This document shows, piece by piece, positions 25,896 through 33,464 of a DNA stretch of 34,278 nt. The first letter of the stretch is position 1. Each line of letters starts with the position of its first letter. This stretch comes from Oscillospiraceae bacterium. GTDB lineage: Bacteria > Bacillota > Clostridia > Oscillospirales > Ruminococcaceae. The stretch is from assembly GCA_029007315.1 (NCBI GenBank), contig JAQXHO010000165.1:1-34278 (forward strand). Direction: 5' to 3'. A model generated the notes under the pieces. That model did not search any database. It saw nothing but the letters and a program-made list of their open reading frames with translations, and was not told the DNA's origin. The translations under genes were made by a program, and so were the position numbers.

Positions 25896-25924
25896 TTTAC
25901 AAGCAGAAAAAAGTATGGTATAAT
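25896..25924 (+). promoter_or_regulatory. Promoter of the FIST-EAL gene, extended -10
   Basis: TTTACA (25896-25901) and TATAAT (25919-25924) are 17 bp apart. TGG directly before the -10 gives an extended -10 element. A leader of about 120 nt follows; I see no known riboswitch in it. Confidence 0.75.
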
Positions 25925-26051
25925 ATTGTATATTAGTAATACCCTGCAATAAATCCGGGGCAATTTCATAAAACAAATACAGCAAATAACTCTCACCATA
26001 TGTTTTTTGCAAACAATTCACATAAAAAGGCAAGGGAGGATGGGATACAAC

Positions 26052-28595
26052 ATGAATAAGAGCGGTTTGTTTTCGCTTTCACTTCTATATACAGATCAGA
26101 CAGATCTTGAGTCATTTATAAGACAGCGCTGCAATATAACTGACAAGGTTCAGGGCGACTGGCTGGTTTGCATTCATACCTGTATTCATAATCAGACCGA
26201 AGCTTCACGCATCGCAAAGCAGGTAAACAATTTTCTGCCCTATGCACATATTATAGGCACAAGTGCGTCTTCCGTGATATACAATGGTTCGATTTATGAG
26301 GATCAGTGTCTGATAATATTCACTCATTTTGACAAATCATATGTGCAGGTACACAACATTTCATATATGAGCTATACTCCCAGTGAACTTGCGCATCTTA
26401 CAAAGCATCTTCTGCTTCGTCCCAACACACGGGCTATGATGACTTTTTTCCCTGACTCCTATCACCATGCCCAGGAGTACGTAGACAGCCTGGCAGACCT
26501 GAGGGTATGTTTCCCTATCGCAGGCGGTCTTGCCAGTCCGAATAAATACGGTTCATTCCTTTTCAACGAATACGGCGCATATGAGAACAACTTTATGTTT
26601 GCTGCATTCAACAGTGATTTCCTCCAGACCTACGGCGGTATAATAGGAGGTCATGAGCCTTTCAGCGAAGAATATATCATTACAGAAATGGACGGCAATG
26701 AGATCGTAAGCGTCAATCTGCAGCCGGCTGTTCCCTGGTTCAAGGACAAGCTGCAGGTGGATAAATTTTTCGAAAACAATATGACTCCGGAGGATATACA
26801 GTCAGACCCTCTTCTGAGATTTCCTATCGTTATGTCTGATGATGTGCATTACAGCCGTTTCCTTCGCTATTCCGAACACAGCGGAAAGCTTTCCACCTAT
26901 TCATCTCAGACAAATGCAGGACAGAAATTCCGCATAAGCTATTTAAGTCCGCTTACAGCAGCTTCTGAGCTTAAAGAGATATGCTATCAGCTTCGTACAA
27001 AGCCCTGCCAGGTTATATTCTCCTATTCCTGCGTTTTCAGAAAGACTTTTCTCAATCACTGCTCAGAATGGGAACTGGAACCATTTTCTGAATGCAATAT
27101 AAACGGCGCTTTTATGTACGGTGAGCTGGGTTCCAGCAACGGCTCCAACATTTTCTCAACAGGCTCCAACTGCATTTTAGGATTTTCAGAATCAGACCAT
27201 GCCTTCCTGCCTATAAACACCGCACCGCTGGAGAATTTCCAGACCCTTGACGACGACTGGAATAACGTTTATCAGCATATGGTGAGAATACAGAAAAAAA
27301 AGTCGGAAAGCATCAACTTCCAGATAAGCTCACAGGTGCTTGAACAGGAGCGAAATATCCGTAATACTATTTTTATTGATAAGGATACGGGACTCCACAA
27401 TATTACAAAATACCGCTATGACAAGGTGAGAATGCAGTTCAATAAAATCTGTATGATATCTATTGAAAAGGCAATTGTAATATCAGGCCGTCTTGGAGAA
27501 AATGCTTTAAAAAGACTTCTCTGCAAAAATATCCACCAGGTCAGAGAGCTTCTTGACAACGAAAACTACAATCTGTACATATACGACAACTCTTCATTCT
27601 TCTTTACAGCTCCTGCCAGCTTTCCGGACAGTCTGTTTCTGCGGAAGACGGAGCAGATCTTTGAAATGTGCGGATCATGTTTCTCTGACCAGTTCAATAT
27701 TACTGCGGTAAACAATTTCTATATAGTTATAAATGAGCAGAATCTTCTTGAAAAGGTTCAGTTCTGCATTTCATCATGCGTAGACAAAAACACACGCTAT
27801 CATGTATACAATCCGGATAATACCGTACTTGTCAAAGAGATCGACGACAGGATCACTATGACAAATGTTATAAGCGACGCTATCATTTATAACAGAGTTG
27901 TACCCTATTTTCAGGCTATACATGACAACAAAACAGGAAAATTTCATCACTATGAAGCTCTTATGCGTATAGCGGACAAGGACGGCAAAATCTATTCGCC
28001 GGGTCAGTTCCTTGAAATATCAAAGGATTACCACCTGTATCTCCAGCTTTCACATATAATGATACAGAAAGTCATTGATATTTTCAAAAAGAGAAAAGGC
28101 TCTGTATTTATGAACCTTTCCGCATATGACATCAATTCTGAATACATCCGCAAATTTATATACGACCTCCTTGATAATCTGCCCGATAGCGTATGCAGCC
28201 GCATTACCTTTGAAATTCTCGAATCGGAGGAGCTTAAAAGCTTTGACGACCTTACGGTATTTATCAATCATGTAAGAAGCCGTGGCGTAAAGATAGCAAT
28301 TGATGACTTCGGTTCCGGCTACTCAAATATGTCTGTTATCATACGCATTCAGCCGGATTATATAAAAATTGACGGAGATATTATAATAAACTGCGACCAG
28401 AATCCCACAAAACAGGTTTGTCTGAAGGCAATTTCAACCATAGCCAACAGCCTTAACGCTCAGATGATCGCTGAACGTGTTGAAAATGCCGACGAACAAA
28501 AGGTTATTGAGGATACAGGCATTCAGTTTACCCAGGGTTACTATTTTGCAAAACCTGTTCCATATACTCATCTGAAAGATGATATCGCAAATTAA
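26052..28595 (+). CDS. FIST sensor, degenerate GGDEF and EAL c-di-GMP phosphodiesterase protein
   Basis: This 847-residue cytoplasmic protein links a FIST sensor to c-di-GMP breakdown. GGGAGG at 26034-26039 favours ATG 26052; an ATG at 26040 touches that site and is too close. FIST_N spans about 35-210 (DWLVCIHTC, HIIGTSASSVIYNG, IAGGLAS) and FIST_C about 225-390 (VIFSYSCVFRK, NGAFMYGELG, NCILGFSE). A GGDEF-like fold (about 440-595) opens with DKDTGLHN but has YDNSSFFF where GGDEF would be, so it should not make c-di-GMP. The EAL domain (about 610-845) keeps YEALMR, FMNLS, FEILESEE, IAIDDFGSGYSN, YIKIDG, AERVEN and QGYYFAKP, so it looks catalytically competent. There are no membrane segments. 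FIST domains are thought to bind small ligands such as amino acids; the signal here is unknown. Confidence 0.9.
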   Translation: MNKSGLFSLSLLYTDQTDLESFIRQRCNITDKVQGDWLVCIHTCIHNQTEASRIAKQVNNFLPYAHIIGTSASSVIYNGSIYEDQCLIIFTHFDKSYVQVHNISYMSYTPSELAHLTKHLLLRPNTRAMMTFFPDSYHHAQEYVDSLADLRVCFPIAGGLASPNKYGSFLFNEYGAYENNFMFAAFNSDFLQTYGGIIGGHEPFSEEYIITEMDGNEIVSVNLQPAVPWFKDKLQVDKFFENNMTPEDIQSDPLLRFPIVMSDDVHYSRFLRYSEHSGKLSTYSSQTNAGQKFRISYLSPLTAASELKEICYQLRTKPCQVIFSYSCVFRKTFLNHCSEWELEPFSECNINGAFMYGELGSSNGSNIFSTGSNCILGFSESDHAFLPINTAPLENFQTLDDDWNNVYQHMVRIQKKKSESINFQISSQVLEQERNIRNTIFIDKDTGLHNITKYRYDKVRMQFNKICMISIEKAIVISGRLGENALKRLLCKNIHQVRELLDNENYNLYIYDNSSFFFTAPASFPDSLFLRKTEQIFEMCGSCFSDQFNITAVNNFYIVINEQNLLEKVQFCISSCVDKNTRYHVYNPDNTVLVKEIDDRITMTNVISDAIIYNRVVPYFQAIHDNKTGKFHHYEALMRIADKDGKIYSPGQFLEISKDYHLYLQLSHIMIQKVIDIFKKRKGSVFMNLSAYDINSEYIRKFIYDLLDNLPDSVCSRITFEILESEELKSFDDLTVFINHVRSRGVKIAIDDFGSGYSNMSVIIRIQPDYIKIDGDIIINCDQNPTKQVCLKAISTIANSLNAQMIAERVENADEQKVIEDTGIQFTQGYYFAKPVPYTHLKDDIAN

Positions 28596-28610
28596 AGGTA
28601 ATAAAATTTG

Positions 28611-28650
28611 AAGGACTGCCGCAGATTCAAAGCACTGCAGCAGTCCTTTT
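28611..28650. terminator. Bidirectional terminator between the FIST-EAL gene and the feo operon
   Basis: AAGGACTGC (28611-28619) pairs with GCAGTCCTT (28640-28648), with more pairing inside. On the plus strand CCTTTTT follows; on the minus strand CAAATTTT follows. Confidence 0.85.
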
Positions 28651-28815
28651 TCAGTTGGTTTTATTTTTGCAGGAACCCGGACATTCCCTGCATGAGCAAT
28701 TGCAGGAATCGGGACAACCTATACATTTTTTACCCTTTTTCTTTGCTCTGTATATGTAAAATCCTGCAAGTCCTGTTACTATAATAAGTACAGCCAGAAT
28801 AATTATATTTTCCAT
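28651..28815 (-). CDS. FeoB-associated Cys-rich membrane protein
   Basis: This 54-residue gene follows feoB by 15 nt. The N-terminal half is one membrane helix (IIILAVLIIVTGLAGFYIY), then KKKGKK. The tail is rich in Cys: CIGC, CNCSC, ECPGSC (seven Cys). Small proteins of this build are often found after feoB in Firmicutes and are thought to assist ferrous iron import, possibly by binding iron, though direct evidence is thin. The start at 28815 follows AGGCGG. It is too short to be caught by usual length cutoffs. Confidence 0.88.
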   Translation of the reverse strand: MENIIILAVLIIVTGLAGFYIYRAKKKGKKCIGCPDSCNCSCRECPGSCKNKTN

Positions 28816-28830
28816 ATATGCCGCCTGTTC

Positions 28831-30825
28831 TCAGACTGTTTCCGCAGCCTTTTTCTTTGAACGGCTTTCACCCGTAACACATAGCCATGCAATACCCAGT
28901 GCCATAGCAGATACAGCTATCAGCCCCGGAACAAATCCTGCGCCGAATGCTCCTGTTGAGATAAGGGTGCCTGTCTGATAAACTACAAAACCAACAGTAA
29001 AACCGGTGCATAGCTGAAGTGCGATACCGCCGAAAAGCCATTTTGAATTTTTCATCTCACTGCTCATGGCTGCAATTGCTGCAAAGCATGGCGGTGAAAA
29101 GAGATTGAACATAAGATACGCAAGAGCTGCCGCCTTTGAAATTGCAAATACAGACACAGCCTCATCTCCGGCTCCTTCAATGAGAGAAAGCTCCTCAGTA
29201 TCTATAAGGTTTTCAAGGCCTGCAAAGCATACCGCCAGGGTGCCGACAACATTTTCCTTCGCAATAAATCCGGTAATAGCCGCCGCCGCCAGCTGCCAGG
29301 AAAGTACTCCCACAACAGGGAAAAGCAGATATGCAAAGGGATGTGCAATTGACGCCAGTATGGATTCATCAGCAGACTGAGCAACTTCAAAGCTCCAGCT
29401 AAAGGTCTGCATTATCTGAACAGCTGTATTGCAGATAAGTATAACTGTAGAAGCCTTTACTATGTACGCCCAGCCACGGCTGCACATTGATCCGAATGCT
29501 CTCCATAAAGAGGGTGCCTTATATTCCGGGATCTCTATGATGAAAAATGATTTCTTAGCCTTATTGCCTGTAATTTTATTAATAAGCAGAGCGCCGAAAA
29601 AGATAAGTACAATACCTGCAAAATACATCATAGTACCCACCCATGAGGCATTTTCAAAGAATGCTCCTGCAAAAAGGGCAATTACAGGCAGCTTTGCTCC
29701 GCAGGGCATGAATGGCGTGAGCATTGCCGCAGCACGGCGTTCACGTTCATTTCGTATAGTACGGCAAGCCATTACTCCCGGAATCGAACAGCCTGTACCT
29801 ATTACAAATGGTATAACAGATTTTCCGGAAAGTCCCACTCTTTTGAATATGGGGTCAAGTACCACGGAAACTCGTGCCATATATCCGCAGTCCTCCAGAA
29901 GTGCGATCATAAAGTACATTATCATTACAAGAGGCAGAAATCCTACTACCGCAATCAGTCCGCCTATTACACCGTCGATGAGAATGGCATAAAGAAGAGG
30001 ATTCGCATTTGTAAAAAATCCTCCCACCCAGTCCTGAAATGATGTGAGTACTATCTCCAGCTTATCTGCAAGCCAGGGACCAACCCATGCCTGGGAAATC
30101 TGGAACACAAGAAACATTACAGCTGCAAAAATCGGTATTCCAAGCCATTTATTGGTGAGTACCATGTCAATTTTGTCGCTTGTATTCTTTTCTCTTGTGA
30201 GAACCTTCCGCTTTTCAACCTGTGCAACAATGCTGCTTACAAAAGCATACCTCCTTCTGTCGGCAGATTCAACAGCTTTTCTGTCAGTGAGGTCAATATC
30301 TCCCTCATAATAGGGTGCCTTATGAACCTTGCCGCACTGCTCTGCTGCAGCCTTTACCACTTCGCTCAGTCCTTCTGATGAGGTGGATATTGTATCTATT
30401 ACAGGACAGCCAAGTATTGCCGAAAGTCCGGCAGAATCTATTTTGTTTTCCTTTTTTATGTTTACATCAGTCTTGTTCAGTGCTATGACCATTGGTATAC
30501 CAAGCTCTAAAAGCTGTGTTGTGAAAAACAGACTTCTGCTGAGATTAGTTGCGTCAACAATATTTATAATAACGTCCGGACTCTCGTTTTTAATATAAGT
30601 GCTTGTAACGCTTTCCTCGCTTGTAAAGGGTGACATTGAATATGCACCCGGAAGGTCAACTGCTATCAGCTCCTCATCTCCGGTGCAATAACACTTTTTT
30701 ACTGCATGAGCCTTTTTGTCAACAGTAACACCCGCCCAGTTTCCCACACGTTCATTCATTCCGGTAAGGGCGTTGAACATTGTGGTCTTTCCACTGTTGG
30801 GATTGCCTGTCAATGCAATCTTCAT
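28831..30825 (-). CDS. feoB: Ferrous iron transporter FeoB
   Basis: FeoB (664 residues) imports Fe(II) across the membrane, with an N-terminal G domain. AAGGAGG sets the start at ATG 30825; a GTG upstream would include that site. The G motifs are G1 GNPNSGKTT (7-15), G2 WAGVTV, G3 DLPG (57-60) and G4 NKTD (117-120). The helical membrane part has two Gate regions, with GTGCSIPGVMACRTI and FMPCGAKLPV. The C-terminus ends in a basic tail. It lies between feoA and the Cys-rich peptide. A DtxR-like palindrome lies between feoA and feoB, suggesting extra iron control. Confidence 0.97.
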   Translation of the reverse strand: MKIALTGNPNSGKTTMFNALTGMNERVGNWAGVTVDKKAHAVKKCYCTGDEELIAVDLPGAYSMSPFTSEESVTSTYIKNESPDVIINIVDATNLSRSLFFTTQLLELGIPMVIALNKTDVNIKKENKIDSAGLSAILGCPVIDTISTSSEGLSEVVKAAAEQCGKVHKAPYYEGDIDLTDRKAVESADRRRYAFVSSIVAQVEKRKVLTREKNTSDKIDMVLTNKWLGIPIFAAVMFLVFQISQAWVGPWLADKLEIVLTSFQDWVGGFFTNANPLLYAILIDGVIGGLIAVVGFLPLVMIMYFMIALLEDCGYMARVSVVLDPIFKRVGLSGKSVIPFVIGTGCSIPGVMACRTIRNERERRAAAMLTPFMPCGAKLPVIALFAGAFFENASWVGTMMYFAGIVLIFFGALLINKITGNKAKKSFFIIEIPEYKAPSLWRAFGSMCSRGWAYIVKASTVILICNTAVQIMQTFSWSFEVAQSADESILASIAHPFAYLLFPVVGVLSWQLAAAAITGFIAKENVVGTLAVCFAGLENLIDTEELSLIEGAGDEAVSVFAISKAAALAYLMFNLFSPPCFAAIAAMSSEMKNSKWLFGGIALQLCTGFTVGFVVYQTGTLISTGAFGAGFVPGLIAVSAMALGIAWLCVTGESRSKKKAAETV

Positions 30826-30853
30826 CTCACATCCTCCTTTGTTTATAATATGT

Positions 30854-30869
30854 GTTAGCACACGCTAAC
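30854..30869. promoter_or_regulatory. Second DtxR-like palindrome, between feoA and feoB
   Basis: GTTAGC and GCTAAC form perfect 6-bp arms around ACAC, and the flank GCTAACC matches half of an iron box. The spacing differs from the classic 1-nt centre. It lies about 30 nt before the feoB ATG. It could be an operator or a short mRNA hairpin. Confidence 0.5.
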
Positions 30870-30902
30870 CATACCGCAAAAAATATAAGCATTAAATCCA
30901 CA

Positions 30903-31115
30903 TTAAATTTTAATAGCATTTGCAAGCGCCTTGTCAATGCTGTATCTTCCGTCTTTTATAGAAACAATGCAGCCGCTTTTCATGTGGGAAATAACCGTAA
31001 TAGGTTCTCCGCTGTAACAGCCCAGTGAAAACAAAAAGCTGTTAAGTTCCTCGTCCTTTGTTTCTATAGATCTTATGTTATATTCTCTTCCCTCTTCCGC
31101 TGAATACAAAGTCAT
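30903..31115 (-). CDS. feoA: Ferrous iron transport protein FeoA (SH3-like)
   Basis: FeoA (70 residues) is a small cytoplasmic SH3-like protein that works with FeoB. GGCGGAG places the start at ATG 31115 (MTLYSAEEGREYNI); the ATG six codons earlier overlaps that site. The FeoA pattern LFSLGCYSGEPITVISHMKSGCIVSI is clear, though split here only by loops. Its length matches the family. It is the first gene of the feo operon behind a consensus promoter and iron box. Confidence 0.9.
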   Translation of the reverse strand: MTLYSAEEGREYNIRSIETKDEELNSFLFSLGCYSGEPITVISHMKSGCIVSIKDGRYSIDKALANAIKI

Positions 31116-31144
31116 AAAATCTCCGCCTTTCATTCGGTGTTTTC

Positions 31145-31163
31145 TGATTATATGATATAATCA
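31145..31163. promoter_or_regulatory. Palindrome next to the iron box in the feo leader
   Basis: TGATTATAT and ATATAATCA form perfect 9-bp arms around a single G. It abuts the iron box on the feoA side. The form is like a Fur-superfamily operator in size and symmetry, but the sequence is not a clear Fur or PerR box, so the regulator is unknown. Confidence 0.5.
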
Positions 31164-31187
31164 AAAGGTTAGGCTAACCTAACCTTT
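31164..31187. promoter_or_regulatory. DtxR/IdeR-type iron box of the feo operon
   Basis: The core GGTTAG-G-CTAACC (31167-31179) and its flanks match the known DtxR/IdeR consensus TTAGGTTAGGCTAACCTAA except at the first two bases. A second, nested pairing of AAAGGTTAG (31164-31172) with CTAACCTTT (31179-31187) is also possible. The box covers the start region just after the -10, so a metal-loaded repressor would block transcription. Confidence 0.85.
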
Positions 31188-31195
31188 GCAATAAC

Positions 31196-31224
31196 ATTAT
31201 ATCACAGCGCTGTCAGTTTGTCAA
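31196..31224 (-). promoter_or_regulatory. feoA: feo operon promoter
   Basis: On the minus strand perfect TTGACA (31224-31219) and perfect TATAAT (31201-31196) are 17 bp apart. Start near 31188 is at the edge of the iron box, giving a leader of about 73 nt. Confidence 0.9.
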
Positions 31225-31233
31225 GACTTACCT

Positions 31234-31251
31234 CTTATTTTACAAAATAAG
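31234..31251. promoter_or_regulatory. AT-rich palindrome upstream of the feo -35
   Basis: CTTATTTT and AAAATAAG form perfect 8-bp arms around AC. It sits 10 bp upstream of the feo -35 and about 60 bp before the pepF -35. It could be an activator or repressor site for either unit; no family is evident. Confidence 0.4.
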
Positions 31252-31313
31252 TCATTTTTCCTAACATTTTGATTTTATTTGATATTCTGTCTATTTTAAT
31301 ATTCGGATTTTCA

Positions 31314-31342
31314 TTGAAAAATACTTTGGATTATGGTATAAT
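31314..31342 (+). promoter_or_regulatory. Promoter of the oligoendopeptidase F gene, extended -10
   Basis: TTGAAA (31314-31319) and TATAAT (31337-31342) are 17 bp apart, with TGG before the -10. The start near 31349 leaves a long leader of about 270 nt that contains the composite repeat. Confidence 0.75.
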
Positions 31343-31430
31343 GTTAAGAGGTTAAAAAACTTTCACTTCCTACGAAAAAATAAGCTTTAGCAATAATTTA
31401 AAGCAACAGCATAAATCTTGCGGATAAAAA

Positions 31431-31590
31431 GGCTCTCCTGAAAGGAGAGCTGTCAGCGCAAGCTGACTGAGAGGTTAAAAATGTAAAAATTAAAGTCAGC
31501 TAAAAGATTTAAGTGTAAAACCTCTCCACCGTCTTCGACGGTTCCCCTCTCCTTTCAGGAGAGGCAAAAAGGGAAGCTGACTGAAGGATT
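31431..31590. repeat. Composite inverted-repeat element in the pepF leader
   Basis: The left half holds two hairpins: GCTCTCCT/AGGAGAGC (31432-31450) and GTCAGC/GCTGAC around GCAA (31452-31467), then GAGAGGTT. The right half is the same design inverted: CCTCTCC (31521), ACCGTC/GACGGT (31528-31542) and CTCTCC with AGGAGAG (31546-31564). AGTCAGCT (31494) and AGCTGACT (31575) form another pair. The two halves share the outer hairpin and the GAGAGGTT end but differ in the inner hairpin. Such elements resemble the dispersed REP/MITE-like intergenic repeats of clostridial genomes; no transposase is coded. Confidence 0.75.
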
Positions 31591-31619
31591 AAACAAAAAA
31601 CACAAAGGAGAAAATAACC

Positions 31620-33419
31620 ATGGAAAATTCAAAACCGCTTAAAAGATGTGAAGTCCTTACAGAAAACACATGGAATCTTCAGGATCTGTGCGCTTCTGAT
31701 GGAATTTTTGAAGAAGAGTACAAGATCGTACAGAACCTTCTGCCGGAGATTTCTGCATTCAGAGGAAGGCTGTCGGAAGGTGCGGAAACTGTGCTGTCCT
31801 TCCTTGTAAAGCTTGAGGAAACTGAACAGCTTTTTGAAAAGCTGTATGTATACGCAAATATGCACCTTCACGAGGATATGAACGTTACCAAATACCAGGG
31901 CTATGCCGCACAGATGCAGACACTTGCGTCAAAGCTTGCTGAAGCAGGTTCTTTCTTTGAATCAGAGCTTCTGTCACTTCCCGAGGAAACATTATCATCA
32001 TATATAAATGACAGCAAGCTTTCCCACTACCGTCTTGTTCTGGAACGTATCATTGCCCGAAAAGAGCATACTCTGTCATCTGCTGAGGAAGCAATTATTG
32101 CAAAATCCACTGAAATGGCGTCAGCTGCCGACGATATTTTCAGTATGCTCAATGACGCTGACCTTAAATTCGGTGAAATCACAGATGAAAATGGCGAATC
32201 AAAGGAGCTTACAATCGAACGTTTTGTTGGCTTTATGGAATCCCGGGACAGAAGAGTCAGAACTGAGGCTTTCAAAAAGTTTTACGGTGTTTACGGACAG
32301 TTCAAAAATACTATCGGCGCAGCATATGCGGCAAATATCAAAAAGGCAGGGTTCTATTCAGATGTGAGAAAATACAGTTCTGCTCTGGAGCAGTCCCTTT
32401 CCCAAAACGAAATTCCACTTTCCGTATACGACCGACTCATTGAAACGGTAAGAAAAAATCTGCCTTCAATGCACCGTTATATTTCTCTCAGAAAGAAGGT
32501 TCTTGGCGTTTCCGAGCATCATTTCTACGATAATTATGTTCCTCTGGTTTCAGATTTCGACAAAAAATACACCTTTGAAGAGGCAAAGGAACTGGCACGG
32601 GCAGGTCTTGCACCTATGGGTGAAGATTACCTCCGACGTCTGGAAGAGGGTTTCTCCAACCGCTGGATAGATGTATATGAAAATATCGGCAAATGCAGCG
32701 GTGCCTACTCATGGGGCGCATACGGAACCCACCCGTATGTTCTTCTGAACTATCAGGGCAAACTTGATGATGTGTTTACACTGGTTCATGAAATGGGTCA
32801 TGCCCTCCATTCAATGTATTCACACGAGGCACAGTCATATACCTATGCAGGCTACAGAATTTTTGTGGCAGAGGTTGCTTCCACCTGCAACGAGGCTCTT
32901 CTTATGCGGCATATGCTTTCACAAAGCAATGACAAACAGGAAAAGGCGTATCTTATCAATCATTTTATCGATCAGTTCAAGGGTACACTGTTCAGACAGA
33001 CCATGTTTGCGGAATTTGAAAAACAGGCTCACAGCCTTTATGCCGAAGGTGAAGCTGTAACTCCCGACAGACTTTGCGAAATCTACAGAAAACTAAATGA
33101 AGATTACTTCGGTGAGGAGATGTTCATTGATGATGAAATTTCTCTGGAATGGCTGAGAATACCCCATTTTTACAATGAATTCTATGTATATCAGTATGCA
33201 ACAGGATTTTCCGCTGCAATTGCGCTGTCTGACCGTATTCTGAAGGAAGGCGAAAATGCTGTAAAGGATTACACAGAATTCTTAAAGGGCGGCTGTTCTA
33301 AAGATCCAATATCTCTTCTCAAAATCGCAGGTGCTGACATGACATCACAGAAGCCTGTTGAGGACGCATTAAAACTCTTTGATGAGCTTGTAACTGAACT
33401 TGAATCACTTTTAGCATAA
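31620..33419 (+). CDS. pepF: Oligoendopeptidase F (M3 family zinc peptidase)
   Basis: PepF (599 residues) cleaves oligopeptides in the cytoplasm and helps recycle peptides. The zinc motif is HEMGH (His390, Glu391, His394) in LVHEMGHALHS, with the downstream Glu ligand in EVASTCNEAL. Other M3 signatures include the GAYSWGAYGTHPYVLLNY segment before it and FYVYQYATGFSAA near the end. Length is typical of PepF. The start at 31620 follows AAAGGAG. It is a single gene with its own promoter and terminator; the leader contains a composite repeat. Confidence 0.95.
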   Translation: MENSKPLKRCEVLTENTWNLQDLCASDGIFEEEYKIVQNLLPEISAFRGRLSEGAETVLSFLVKLEETEQLFEKLYVYANMHLHEDMNVTKYQGYAAQMQTLASKLAEAGSFFESELLSLPEETLSSYINDSKLSHYRLVLERIIARKEHTLSSAEEAIIAKSTEMASAADDIFSMLNDADLKFGEITDENGESKELTIERFVGFMESRDRRVRTEAFKKFYGVYGQFKNTIGAAYAANIKKAGFYSDVRKYSSALEQSLSQNEIPLSVYDRLIETVRKNLPSMHRYISLRKKVLGVSEHHFYDNYVPLVSDFDKKYTFEEAKELARAGLAPMGEDYLRRLEEGFSNRWIDVYENIGKCSGAYSWGAYGTHPYVLLNYQGKLDDVFTLVHEMGHALHSMYSHEAQSYTYAGYRIFVAEVASTCNEALLMRHMLSQSNDKQEKAYLINHFIDQFKGTLFRQTMFAEFEKQAHSLYAEGEAVTPDRLCEIYRKLNEDYFGEEMFIDDEISLEWLRIPHFYNEFYVYQYATGFSAAIALSDRILKEGENAVKDYTEFLKGGCSKDPISLLKIAGADMTSQKPVEDALKLFDELVTELESLLA

Positions 33420-33428
33420 ATAGTAAAA

Positions 33429-33461
33429 GGCTGCCGCTTTACACTGCGGCAGCCTGTTTTG
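33429..33461. terminator. Terminator between pepF and asnA
   Basis: GGCTGCCGC (33429-33437) pairs with GCGGCAGCC (33446-33454) in a perfect 9-bp stem, followed by TGTTTTG on the plus strand. On the minus strand TTTTACTA follows, so it can serve both convergent genes. Confidence 0.85.
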
Positions 33462-33464
33462 CTG

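Noticed and set aside
25931-26051. c-di-GMP riboswitch in the leader of the FIST-EAL gene
   Set aside because: I looked for a GEMM-type fold because of the product, but found no conserved core or tetraloop-receptor pattern.
30826-30861. GTG start for feoB upstream
   Set aside because: It would include the AAGGAGG site and add residues not found before the G1 motif in FeoB.
31146-31162. TATAAT-like bases in the feo-leader palindrome read as a second promoter
   Set aside because: No fitting -35 lies 16-18 bp away on either strand; symmetry explains the match better.
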